A stretch of 64,000 nucleotides of DNA from Petrachloros mirabilis ULC683 (lineage in GTDB: Bacteria; Cyanobacteriota; Cyanobacteriia; Thermosynechococcales; Thermosynechococcaceae). Where the stretch lies: contig NZ_WVIC01000003.1 in assembly GCF_009939295.1 (NCBI RefSeq), positions 62,001 to 126,000 on the forward strand, written 5' to 3'. Under the pieces are notes generated by a model that was not told where the DNA came from, made no database searches, and saw nothing but the letters and a program-made list of their open reading frames with translations. Positions 18,703 through 26,835 of this stretch are shown here, one piece after another (position 1 is the stretch's first letter; every line of letters starts with the position of its first letter). A program made the position numbers and the translations under genes.

Positions 18703-19257
18703 ATGACCACAACCCAAACCCCACCCCGTAATCGACTAGAGCGAGAAACAAAATTCCTACAGGCGATTCGCGATCGCATCAAAAATGATACCGGTGCCAA
18801 AGCCACCTTCAAACGGGCACTCTCTGGTGAACACCACCATTTACGCAAAGTTTACCGCTTTACACTGCCCTATTTGGAAGGTATCCACGAGCGGCAACAG
18901 GATATCTGGATTTTTGTGGCTTGCCTCTCGATTTACCATGACCAAGACTCTGAGCCAGCCCCCCGCAGTTTTGCCAAAAGCTGCCTGGACTTACACAACA
19001 GCAGCGAGTCTAAAGGCCCAGAACGACGATTTAGAACCTTGCTAGATACCGATCTTGTTGATATCCAATCTCCGATTACGGCTTTGGTGCGACAGATCAA
19101 AAGTAAAAAAGACAAGAAAATTCCTGTCTATTATCCCCAACTCATAGTCGATCTCTGTTTCTGGGATCATCCCGATCAATTTGTCCAAGACCACTGGGCT
19201 AAAACCTTCTGGCGAGCAACGCTCCCTTCAAGCAAGCTGGACGAGGCGGAACCATGA
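18703..19257 (+). CDS. casB: Cascade small subunit Cse2/CasB
   Basis: The small helical subunit forms the dimer that stabilises the R-loop in Cascade. It is 184 residues, all-helical, with GAKATFKRALSGEHHHLRKV near residue 30 and FVACLSIYHDQ, as in the family. KKIPVYYPQLIVDLCFW and VQDHWAKTFW near the end match the C-terminal helices. It overlaps the following DUF2283 gene by four bases (ATGA), which ties the inserted small genes to the cas transcript. Confidence 0.92.
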   Translation: MTTTQTPPRNRLERETKFLQAIRDRIKNDTGAKATFKRALSGEHHHLRKVYRFTLPYLEGIHERQQDIWIFVACLSIYHDQDSEPAPRSFAKSCLDLHNSSESKGPERRFRTLLDTDLVDIQSPITALVRQIKSKKDKKIPVYYPQLIVDLCFWDHPDQFVQDHWAKTFWRATLPSSKLDEAEP

Positions 19258-19463
19258 AAATCATCTATGACCCAGAGGTAGACGTGCTGAGAATCTTATT
19301 TCAAGACACGCCTATTAGCGAAAGCGACGAGGATGGGTTCGGCATTATTTTCGATTTTGATGATCAGGGCAATGTCGTTGGCTTAGAGGTTCTGGATGCA
19401 TCTCAGCGCATCGACGATCCCCAACCAGTTAGCTACACGATTGCAAAACCCACACTTCGTTAA
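19254..19463 (+). CDS. DUF2283 family protein (orphan antitoxin-like)
   Basis: The 69-residue protein starts MKIIYDPEVDVLRILFQDTP and continues with GFGIIFDFDDQGNVVGLEVL, the DUF2283 pattern. Members often stand beside DUF4258 genes as predicted toxin-antitoxin pairs; no DUF4258 gene is visible here. The start overlaps the cse2 stop, so it is translated with Cascade. It is the first of four non-cas genes lying between cse2 and cas7. The antitoxin role is inference from the family. Confidence 0.8.
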   Translation: MKIIYDPEVDVLRILFQDTPISESDEDGFGIIFDFDDQGNVVGLEVLDASQRIDDPQPVSYTIAKPTLR

Positions 19464-19488
19464 TCAGTCAAATTCAGGAGGAAACACC

Positions 19489-19698
19489 ATGCAATCCCTT
19501 TCCAAACGAGAGCAAGACATAATCGAAAAAATACGACATCTCCAACCTCACCAGGTTTGGGAAGTAGAGGACTTTATTGATTTTTTAAGTCAACGTTCTC
19601 GAAATGAGCCGACTAGGGAAGAGTTTATCCAGCTATCAGAAGCCGCTTTTGCTAGGGTTTGGGACAATTCTGAGGATTCTGCCTATGACAACCTATGA
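19489..19698 (+). CDS. DUF2281-like antitoxin
   Basis: The protein is 69 residues from ATG 19489, preceded by a strong ribosome-binding site AGGAGG at 19476-19481. KIRHLQPHQVWEVEDFIDFL is the short helical DNA-binding part typical of DUF2281-type antitoxins; the rest (TREEFIQLSEAAFARVWDNSEDSAYDNL) would wrap the toxin. The gene overlaps the MazF-type toxin by 14 bases, a normal toxin-antitoxin layout with antitoxin first. Confidence 0.8.
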   Translation: MQSLSKREQDIIEKIRHLQPHQVWEVEDFIDFLSQRSRNEPTREEFIQLSEAAFARVWDNSEDSAYDNL

Positions 19699-20026
19699 CT
19701 TTGCAGATGTGTTGTTAGTGCCCTTCCCATTCACTGATCAATCAACAACCAAAAAACGACCAACTGTTGTGATTAGCTCTGGCAGCTACAACACCATGCG
19801 TCCTGACCTGATTCTGATTGCAGTAACTAGTCAAATCACTTCACCTTTGCTCTTTGGAGAACTAGAAATTACAAACTGGCAGAATGCAGGTTTGTTAAAA
19901 GTTTCGGTGATCAAGCCAGTTTTAACCACGATTGCAAAGGAGTTGATTATCCGAAAACTCGGTAGGCTTCAGGTATCTGACCGTGAGAGATTAGAACGTC
20001 TTCTAAAGTCTATTCTGTGCCAGTAA
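19685..20026 (+). CDS. MazF/PemK-family mRNA interferase toxin
   Basis: The toxin is about 113 residues from ATG 19685. DVLLVPFPFTDQSTTKKRPT is the family opening, with the substrate-binding PFPFTD loop and the KRP motif; VVISSGSYN and LIAVTSQITSP follow, and KPVLTTIAKELIIRKLGRL is the conserved second half. All expected family residues look intact, so it should be an active RNase held in check by the upstream antitoxin. It lies inside the Cascade operon between cse2 and cas7, in the same direction as the cas genes. Confidence 0.88.
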   Translation: MTTYDFADVLLVPFPFTDQSTTKKRPTVVISSGSYNTMRPDLILIAVTSQITSPLLFGELEITNWQNAGLLKVSVIKPVLTTIAKELIIRKLGRLQVSDRERLERLLKSILCQ

Positions 20027-20068
20027 AACTGACACCTCGCTAATCAGTAAAATCCAGGAGAAACAACC

Positions 20069-20419
20069 ATGCATCAACTCTCTGTCGTTATCGAAAAAGA
20101 TGAATTTGGCTACTACGCCTACTGCTCTGCCCTGGAAGGATGCCAGACCCAAGGTGATTCGATGGAAGAGATTCAGGCCAACATCAAAGAGGCCATTGAT
20201 CTCTATTTATCCACACTGTCTGAGGATGAAAAGAAAGCTATTGCCCTCACCCTAAATTCCTCTTCCAAGAAGGGCTACGGTGTACACACATCTCTAGTTC
20301 TCCGTGTTCCACGCTGCATTAGCCCCCCCAACCCCCCAAAATTGGGGGGAGAAATCCGAAAGTTAGAACTAGTTCCCCCCAGAATTGGGGGGCTAGGGGG
20401 GCGAGTGCAAAGATTTTGA
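20069..20419 (+). CDS. HicB-family antitoxin, C-terminus replaced by repeat DNA
   Basis: Residues 1-58 (LSVVIEKDEFGYYAYCSALE, then GCQTQGDSMEEIQANIKEAI) are a good HicB partial RNase-H-like fold, and a ribosome-binding site (CAGGAG) precedes ATG 20069. From base 20243 the frame runs into a palindromic repeat, so the last 58 residues (SKKGYGVHTS and on) are repeat-derived. The DNA-binding C-terminus usual for HicB is not there. No hicA is adjacent. It is probably an orphan, damaged antitoxin. Confidence 0.7.
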   Translation: MHQLSVVIEKDEFGYYAYCSALEGCQTQGDSMEEIQANIKEAIDLYLSTLSEDEKKAIALTLNSSSKKGYGVHTSLVLRVPRCISPPNPPKLGGEIRKLELVPPRIGGLGGRVQRF

Positions 20420-20522
20420 ATCTTTTCAAGACTTGTGTGTACACGGTAGCCCAGGACGGGAGAGGGACTTTGAATTCGGCTCCCTTCTCCCAAAAAGGGA
20501 GAAGGAGTTGGGGGATGAGGGC
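20243..20522. mobile_element. MITE-like nested palindromic repeat in the 3' end of hicB
   Basis: The 280-base element has ends GCCCTCAC (20243) and ATGAGGGC (20522). Inside are inverted words GGGCTACGGTGTACACAC (about 20271) and GTGTGTACACGGTAGCCC (about 20438), and the C-rich stem pair near 20325-20400. The copy at 60591-60825 has the same order of parts. There is no transposase gene and I see no clear target duplication. It separates hicB from cas7 and truncates hicB. Confidence 0.75.
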
Positions 20523-20639
20523 TATGAATAAAGGTGAATACACCCACTAGCCCCAGCATAGCCACTCTCACTTTTGAGTGATCTTTCATTTCACCCAAAC
20601 TACAAATCCAAACTTTGTTTTTTACTGAGGAAATTTCCC

Positions 20640-21779
20640 ATGCAACTTGAACTTCATTTGATTCAAAGCTTTCCCCCCGCCAACCTAAACCGGGACGAAA
20701 ACGGAATGCCCAAATCTACGGTCTTCGGTGGTCGTCCCCGTGCCCGCATCTCTAGCCAGTGCCAAAAACGAGCCGTGCGACTGTATTATCAGCAATATTC
20801 AGACGTGAGTGCCGACCAGTTTGCCAATCGTTCTCGCTCTTGGTTGTCTGAGCTGAAAACCCTACTAACCCAAGCAGAAATTCCTGAAGAAAGGGCTGAG
20901 TCAGCAGCTAAGTTGGCTTTGAAATTCTTGGGTGCGGAAGAAGATCCGAAAAAGCCAGGTAAAACCAAAACGATTCTATTTTTAGGTCAGACGGAACTGG
21001 CTGCGATCGCAAATATCCTCGTCAACAATTGGGCAGATATTGAACCCAGCCTGACTGGAGACAAACACGAACTGCCCAAGGAGATTACCAAGGCCATCCA
21101 AAAAGCCTTGGTCGAAACCGGCAAACCCGGTGATGTCGCTCTCTTTGGCCGGATGATGGCCTCCTTGCCCACGGTGAATGTGGATGCTGCCGTACAAATG
21201 GCCCACGCCATCAGCGTCAACACCCTGCAACAGGAATTCGACTTCTTCACCGCCGTAGATGACTTAGGCGGTGACGACGAAACCGGAGCCGACCACATGG
21301 GCGAAACCGGCTACAACAGCTCCACCTACTACCGCTTCGCCACCCTCGATACCGAACAACTCGCCCAAAATCTGGGCAGCACCGAGCACCTCGATGCGGT
21401 GATCAAAGCCTTTGCCGATGCCTTTGTGCAAGCCATTCCCAGCGGTCACCAAAACGGCTTTGCCGCCCATACCCGCCCCGCCGCCGTCATGGCCGTGGTG
21501 CGCCAGGGGCAACCCGTTTCCCTAGTAGATGCCTTTGAGGATCCCATCAGTCCTAAACATGGAGCCAGTTTGTTAGCAAACGCGGTGGGGGCGATCGATG
21601 CCCACTGGGCAGACTTGATGGCCATGTATGGGGAGTCAGGGGTGCAATACAAGGGTATTGTCACCCGCAGTAAATTCACAGACCAATTGGATGCCCTCAA
21701 GCCAGCGAAAAAGGATTCTGTCGAGGTGCTCTTGAGTGAAGCTCTCGGCGCTGCCCTCAACGGCCAGGGAGGGAAGTAG
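20640..21779 (+). CDS. casC: Cascade backbone subunit Cas7e (Cse4/CasC)
   Basis: Six copies of this subunit coat the crRNA in type I-E Cascade. The start MQLELHLIQSFPPANLNRDE followed by GMPKSTVFGGRPRARISSQC is the diagnostic Cas7e opening. ATG 20640 follows GAGGAAA at a good spacing and gives 379 residues. NVDAAVQMAHAISVN and GETGYNSSTYYRFATLD are further family motifs. It is separated from the upstream cas genes by four non-cas genes and a repeat, and followed after one base by cas5. Confidence 0.95.
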   Translation: MQLELHLIQSFPPANLNRDENGMPKSTVFGGRPRARISSQCQKRAVRLYYQQYSDVSADQFANRSRSWLSELKTLLTQAEIPEERAESAAKLALKFLGAEEDPKKPGKTKTILFLGQTELAAIANILVNNWADIEPSLTGDKHELPKEITKAIQKALVETGKPGDVALFGRMMASLPTVNVDAAVQMAHAISVNTLQQEFDFFTAVDDLGGDDETGADHMGETGYNSSTYYRFATLDTEQLAQNLGSTEHLDAVIKAFADAFVQAIPSGHQNGFAAHTRPAAVMAVVRQGQPVSLVDAFEDPISPKHGASLLANAVGAIDAHWADLMAMYGESGVQYKGIVTRSKFTDQLDALKPAKKDSVEVLLSEALGAALNGQGGK

Positions 21780-21780
21780 A

Positions 21781-22431
21781 ATGCTGACCCTATTAATGCG
21801 GCTGCGGGCACCGATGATGAGTTGGGGCGATCATAGCCAGTTTGGTCATCGCGATAGCCGCCGCGAACCCACCAAATCTGCCGTAATTGGCCTCCTCTGT
21901 GCCGCCCTCGGTCGCCCCCGCTGGGAGCCTGTGCATGACCTCGCCGCCCTGAAAATGGGAGTACGGGTCAACAAAGAAGGGGTGCTGCAACGGGATTATC
22001 ACACCGTGCAAGACAACATGCGGGACGACGGGGGCAAGGTCAATACCACCCTTAGCGATCGCTACTACGTGGCTGACGCGGACTATTTGGTGGGGCTTGA
22101 GGGATCACCGGAGCTGCTAAGCCAGCTAGATGCAGCGCTTCAAAACCCCCATTGGCAACTGTATTTAGGCCGCAAAAGCTTTATCCCCAGTCATCCCATC
22201 CGGGTGGGAGTGGTGAATTTGCCCCTACTATCGGCTTTACAGCAGGCTGCCTACGAACATCGAGGTCGCAAGAATCGCCCCAGCCAGTTGCGGTTTGTGC
22301 TGGAAACCACGGACAGCACTGATACCCGCCAAGATGTGCCCCTAGACTGGCAGCGTCGCCAGTTTGGTCGCCGCACCGTCGCCACTGAATATCATCCTTT
22401 ACCGGAGGTTGTATGTACCTTTCCCAACTAA
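21781..22431 (+). CDS. casD: Cascade subunit Cas5e (CasD)
   Basis: Cas5e caps the 5' handle of the crRNA. The product is 216 residues. LLMRLRAPMMSWGDHSQFGH and REPTKSAVIGLLCAALG are the classic Cas5e start, including the Gly-rich region. The LGRKSFIPSHPIRVGV segment also fits. It begins one base after the cas7 stop and overlaps cas6 by 19 bases, as is common in type I-E operons. Confidence 0.94.
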   Translation: MLTLLMRLRAPMMSWGDHSQFGHRDSRREPTKSAVIGLLCAALGRPRWEPVHDLAALKMGVRVNKEGVLQRDYHTVQDNMRDDGGKVNTTLSDRYYVADADYLVGLEGSPELLSQLDAALQNPHWQLYLGRKSFIPSHPIRVGVVNLPLLSALQQAAYEHRGRKNRPSQLRFVLETTDSTDTRQDVPLDWQRRQFGRRTVATEYHPLPEVVCTFPN

Positions 22432-23033
22432 TCTTGAATGACCGGCAACCCCAGGTTCATCGAGATCTGGGCAATGCCCACGCCTTCCACCAAAGGCTGA
22501 TGCATGGCTTTCCCGATCAGCCAACGGAAACCCCACGAGCTGATTGGGCGATTCTGTACCGGCGAGAACCAGATAGCTATGCAGTGCTGGTGCAGTCGGC
22601 AATTGCACCCAACTGGTCTCATTTACCCAACCACTATGTGCAGTGTGAGCCTCAGGTGAAGCCCTTTGAGCTAACCGCCAACACCCTCTCTGTGGGACAA
22701 CAATTACAGTTTCGCCTCAAGGCCAATCCTAGCAAGCGGGACAAAGCAACCCGCAAAACCATCGGCTTCTACCGACGGGAAGACCAACTGGCCTGGTTAG
22801 CCCGTAAGAGAAAGCGCCATGGGTTTGAGCTACTAACCGTAGATGCCATACCAGCCCCAAATGTTTTTGGCACCAAGGCCAAGGGCAAGGCTCCAATTCG
22901 CATTCATACGGTGCTGTTTCAGGGCGTGTTGCAAGTCACCGACGCTGCGGCTTTGGTGGCAGCGGTGCAGCAGGGCATTGGCCGAGGACGTTCCTATGGC
23001 TGTGGTCTCTTGTCTTTAGCCCGCCTAGATTAG
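22413..23033 (+). CDS. casE: crRNA-processing endoribonuclease Cas6e (CasE)
   Basis: Cas6e cuts the precursor transcript at the base of the repeat hairpin. The protein is 206 residues with the ferredoxin-like start MYLSQLILNDRQPQVHRDLG and HAFHQRLMHGF, which carries the catalytic-region His. The C-terminal glycine-rich loop GIGRGRSYGCGLLSLARL is intact. Its substrate repeat hairpin, CCCCACGCATGTGGGG, is present in the array. The stop overlaps the end of the convergent hicA remnant. Confidence 0.94.
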   Translation: MYLSQLILNDRQPQVHRDLGNAHAFHQRLMHGFPDQPTETPRADWAILYRREPDSYAVLVQSAIAPNWSHLPNHYVQCEPQVKPFELTANTLSVGQQLQFRLKANPSKRDKATRKTIGFYRREDQLAWLARKRKRHGFELLTVDAIPAPNVFGTKAKGKAPIRIHTVLFQGVLQVTDAAALVAAVQQGIGRGRSYGCGLLSLARLD

Positions 23034-23240
23034 CGTAGGTTTTGAAACTCAGCCTCGGTAATTCCCAATTGTTTCAGGATTTTGCGGAATAGCCAGCCGC
23101 AAACTTCAGCATTGCTATGGATGGGAATTGTGGTGGCGCGTCCGTCGGGATGTTGTCAACGGGCATGACTTCCCTTGGCAGGTTTTCTCAAAATCTAATT
23201 TTTGGCCGACCCGTTCAAAATCCTTGGCCTTAGCGGGCAT
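23030..23240 (-). pseudogene. hicA: hicA toxin remnant (frameshift and stop)
   Basis: The start MPAKAKDFERVGQKLDFEKT is HicA-like. After CQ the correct family text appears in another frame: KGSHAR, then a TGA where HicA has Trp, then QHPDGRATTIPIHSNAEV and WLFRKILKQLGIT to the end. So there is one frameshift near 23175 and one TGG-to-TGA change. The catalytic His (GSHAR) is still encoded but after the shift. The toxin is almost surely dead, while its partner hicB upstream is intact. It is antisense to the cas operon between cas6 and cas1. Confidence 0.85.
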
Positions 23241-23242
23241 AA

Positions 23243-23452
23243 CTAAGTTACCAGCTCCACATTCTGAGGTAGAGGACGCCCAGCCTCCAGGTACTCTTCT
23301 CGGATGATCTCGAAGACGTTGGCCAACGCTTGCTGGGCCTCCTCCCAGGTTGCTCCCCAAGCGTGGCAGCCCTCAATCGCGGGTACATAGGCCACAAATG
23401 TTCTGTTGTCGTCGGGCTGCAAAACAACGGTGTAGTCATGGAGCGATCGCAT
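23243..23452 (-). CDS. hicB: HicB-family antitoxin
   Basis: The 69-residue protein (LHDYTVVLQPDDNRTFVAYV, then PAIEGCHAWGATWEEAQQAL) has the compact HicB fold without a separate DNA-binding domain. It is read just before the broken hicA, two bases apart. Because the toxin is defunct, the antitoxin is now an orphan. It lies in reverse orientation between cas6e and cas1, and its promoter must be in the 71 bases before cas1. Confidence 0.85.
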   Translation of the reverse strand: MRSLHDYTVVLQPDDNRTFVAYVPAIEGCHAWGATWEEAQQALANVFEIIREEYLEAGRPLPQNVELVT

Positions 23453-23523
23453 GGCTATCTCTTTCTAATCCGAGTTCATTTTCATTTTAACGATGCACTT
23501 TTTTCATTTTTCTTGAATTCACC

Positions 23524-24438
23524 ATGACAAATCTGCGTACCTTACCTAAAGTCCGCGACAGCATTAGCTTTTTGTATTTTGAACACTGTCGGATTGAGCA
23601 AGAAGCCAAAGCGATCGCCATTTTCCAAAAGCAAGAAAAATATGTTGTTCCCTGTGCCAGCCTCTCAACTTTGATGCTTGGTCCTGGCACCCGCATTACC
23701 CATGCAGCCATTAAAACCCTGGCAGATAATGCCTGTGAAGTCCAGTGGGTGGGGGAGGACAGTTTTCGATTTTACTCAGCAGGCCGCCAGAGTGCGGCCA
23801 GTGTGCAGCGACTCCACCATCAAGCCAAAGTCTGGGCCGATCCGCAGCAGCGATTAGCAGTCGTGCGGCGAATGTATGAGTTTCGCTTTCCAGAGCCGTT
23901 ACCTCCTGATCTGACACTGCAACAAATCCGGGGTCGAGAGGGGGTGCGAGTGCGGACGGCCTATGCCCGTATGAGCAAGGCAACGGGTGTGCCCTGGCAT
24001 GGCCGCAGCTACAAACAAGACGATTGGTACAATGCCGACCCCATCAACCGGGCGTTGTCTTCTGCTAATAGCTATCTGTATGCAGTGTGTCAGGCGGCGC
24101 TGGTGTCGGTGGGGTATTCACCGGCCTTGGGCTTTGTCCACACGGGCAAGCCTCTCTCATTTATCTATGACGTGGCAGACTTGTACAAGGCAGAAACGAC
24201 CGTTCCAGCTTCATTTGAGGCTGTGGCCGAAGCAGAAGAAAATGCTAAACCTCAGGTACGCCAGAAGTGTCGAGAAAAGTTTACCCAGTATCGCTTGATG
24301 CGCCGCATTATCCAGGATGTTGATTCGGTCTTGGGCTATGCCGAGGGTGATGACTTGGAAGTGCCTCCGGTTAGCTATCTTTGGGATGATCAGGTGGCCT
24401 GGGTCGAAGGTGGGCAAGACTGGGTGGAGGAGTCGTAG
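23524..24438 (+). CDS. cas1: CRISPR adaptation integrase Cas1 (type I-E)
   Basis: With Cas2 it inserts new spacers at the leader end. It is 304 residues. The start RTLPKVRDSISFLYFEHCRI is typical of Cas1e, QIRGREGVRVRTAYARM carries the first acidic ligand, and GFVHTGKPLSFIYDVADLYK carries the catalytic His and Asp. All metal ligands appear present. It is three bases ahead of cas2. Confidence 0.95.
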   Translation: MTNLRTLPKVRDSISFLYFEHCRIEQEAKAIAIFQKQEKYVVPCASLSTLMLGPGTRITHAAIKTLADNACEVQWVGEDSFRFYSAGRQSAASVQRLHHQAKVWADPQQRLAVVRRMYEFRFPEPLPPDLTLQQIRGREGVRVRTAYARMSKATGVPWHGRSYKQDDWYNADPINRALSSANSYLYAVCQAALVSVGYSPALGFVHTGKPLSFIYDVADLYKAETTVPASFEAVAEAEENAKPQVRQKCREKFTQYRLMRRIIQDVDSVLGYAEGDDLEVPPVSYLWDDQVAWVEGGQDWVEES

Positions 24439-24440
24439 AA

Positions 24441-24710
24441 ATGGTGGTCTTTATTCTGGAAAATGTTTCTCCAAGTTTGCGAGGGGAAGTGAGCCGCTGG
24501 TTGTTTGAAGTGAAGGCAGGTGTGTTTACGGGGAAGCTCTCTGCTCTGGTTCGAGATGAGTTGTGGGCGTATGTGGCCAAGAAACTCGGCAATGGATCTG
24601 CCGTGTTGATCTATTCGACGAACAATGAGCAAGGCTTCAGCGCCCGAATGCTCGGAAATTCGTCGAGGACATTGGTAGACATAGAAGGCGTTCTTCTTGT
24701 CAAAACCTAA
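24441..24710 (+). CDS. cas2: CRISPR adaptation protein Cas2 (type I-E)
   Basis: The 89-residue protein MVVFILENVSPSLRGEVSRW shows the Cas2e pattern, with EVKAGVFTGKLSALVRDELW next. It bridges two Cas1 dimers in the adaptation complex. Only 22 bases separate its stop from the first repeat, so the array leader must overlap the end of this gene. Confidence 0.95.
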   Translation: MVVFILENVSPSLRGEVSRWLFEVKAGVFTGKLSALVRDELWAYVAKKLGNGSAVLIYSTNNEQGFSARMLGNSSRTLVDIEGVLLVKT

Positions 24711-26730
24711 AAAAATCAATAATCTGGGAAGCGTCGTCCCCACGCATGTGGGGGTGAACCGCTTTCATGCTCAAGGTGCGGGACACTGTTCGAGCGTCGT
24801 CCCCACGCATGTGGGGGTGAACCGATTAACAGCATCATTTATAAGGCACTCATCAGCGTCGTCCCCACGCATGTGGGGGTGAACCGGTATACGCCTATGC
24901 TGTTGGGTCTGACCCATACGTCGTCCCCACGCATGTGGGGGTGAACCGTGTCGTTGGTTCAGTAGAAGGAACCAATCAACGTCGTCCCCACGCATGTGGG
25001 GGTGAACCAGGCGCATGGGAAGACTTGTAAAACAGTCTCTAAGTCGTCCCCACGCATGTGGGGGTGAACCTCCTACGAGCGCAGCGAGTCCATCGCCGCG
25101 TGCGTCGTCCCCACGCATGTGGGGGTGAACCCCCCGCCCCCGCATCCCAGTTGAAAGTGCTTCCGTCGTCCCCACGCATGTGGGGGTGAACCGGGCTACT
25201 CAGCGCAACTTGGACAATCGGGATCAGTCGTCCCCACGCATGTGGGGGTGAACCATAGCTAGAGCTTATCAATCATTAAGTATAAGCGTCGTCCCCACGC
25301 ATGTGGGGGTGAACCGGGGGAAAGATCCCCTATACACACACAGAAAAAGTCGTCCCCACGCATGTGGGGGTGAACCGCTAGGAGGATTAAAGGTGATTCA
25401 GGCCATCTTGTCGTCCCCACGCATGTGGGGGTGAACCGACGGCTTCCAGTTAGCCACCAGGAGAAACGCAGTCGTCCCCACGCATGTGGGGGTGAACCGC
25501 GCTCGAAGGCGAGTGGGAAGCGCTGAAAGGGGTCGTCCCCACGCATGTGGGGGTGAACCGGTATCCATTTTTCTAATTCCTCGATTGACTACAGTCGTCC
25601 CCACGCATGTGGGGGTGAACCGTTTTTGATATTCACTGGCTGCAAGGTATCCATTGTCGTCCCCACGCATGTGGGGGTGAACCGTACATGCGTACTGCCG
25701 CAACGTGGTGGGTCAGAGTCGTCCCCACGCATGTGGGGGTGAACCGGAGCGCATGGCCGAAAAAGGCATGTTCGATCTGGGTCGTCCCCACGCATGTGGG
25801 GGTGAACCGATTCGTTCGCAATGGCGCAGGTTAAGCTTAGCGTCGTCCCCACGCATGTGGGGGTGAACCGAGAGTCTACCCGTAACGCTATCAATTAGTG
25901 ATCGTCGTCCCCACGCATGTGGGGGTGAACCGCTGAGCAATTGGATCCCCGTGAAAGATTGTTCGTCGTCCCCACGCATGTGGGGGTGAACCGGCCAGAC
26001 TTGGCATGAAGATGAATCAAGTTCGTCGTCCCCACGCATGTGGGGGTGAACCGCAGATGCGATACTTTTTGTACGCGGTTCAAGACGTCGTCCCCACGCA
26101 TGTGGGGGTGAACCGATGTTGTTTCTGCATCCTACGTTTACGGCGGCGTCGTCCCCACGCATGTGGGGGTGAACCGCGAAAATTTGGACTGCGAGTTTAA
26201 GATGCTTGGTCGTCCCCACGCATGTGGGGGTGAACCGTTGCTTTTGAACGGATTACTGCCGCAAAAGATGGTCGTCCCCACGCATGTGGGGGTGAACCGT
26301 CAAGGACAGCGTCCCTGCTTTTGAGCGATTCGTCGTCCCCACGCATGTGGGGGTGAACCGCAACCTGATCACCACAGTCTTTGATAAATTCAGTCGTCCC
26401 CACGCATGTGGGGGTGAACCGAATAGAATCGTCTGAGCAAGAATCAAAACGGCGTCGTCCCCACGCATGTGGGGGTGAACCGGGTTTTGCACCCTCAACA
26501 AAAGCAGCCACTCGGTCGTCCCCACGCATGTGGGGGTGAACCGTAAATTTCAAACCCAAACCAGAATATCTAGAAGTCGTCCCCACGCATGTGGGGGTGA
26601 ACCGACATAGGAGTCAAAGAAATTGTGCTCTAGTACAGTCGTCCCCACGCATGTGGGGGTGAACCGGCCCAGCGGCGCTGGATTCGACTGCTCAAGCGCG
26701 TCGTCCCCACGCATGTGGGGGTGAACCGCA

Positions 26731-26835
26731 TTTGCCGAGGCGTTTGTCGCCTATACTCTGGCTCCCGAGGAGTATAGGCGACTTGATACAGTGGGCTACG
26801 ATCAAATCGACGAGATCATGCAAAACTATGACTAA
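26731..26835 (+). CDS. C-terminal gene fragment inside the giant spacer
   Basis: The frame reads FAEAFVAYTLAPEEYRRLDT then VGYDQIDEIMQNYD and stops at TAA 26833-26835. It has no start of its own, because it begins at the edge of the repeat. The FAEAFxxY motif recalls C-termini of phage head-morphogenesis or minor-head proteins, but the match is by eye and weak. It is probably not expressed as a protein here. Confidence 0.5.
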   Translation, partial: FAEAFVAYTLAPEEYRRLDTVGYDQIDEIMQNYD

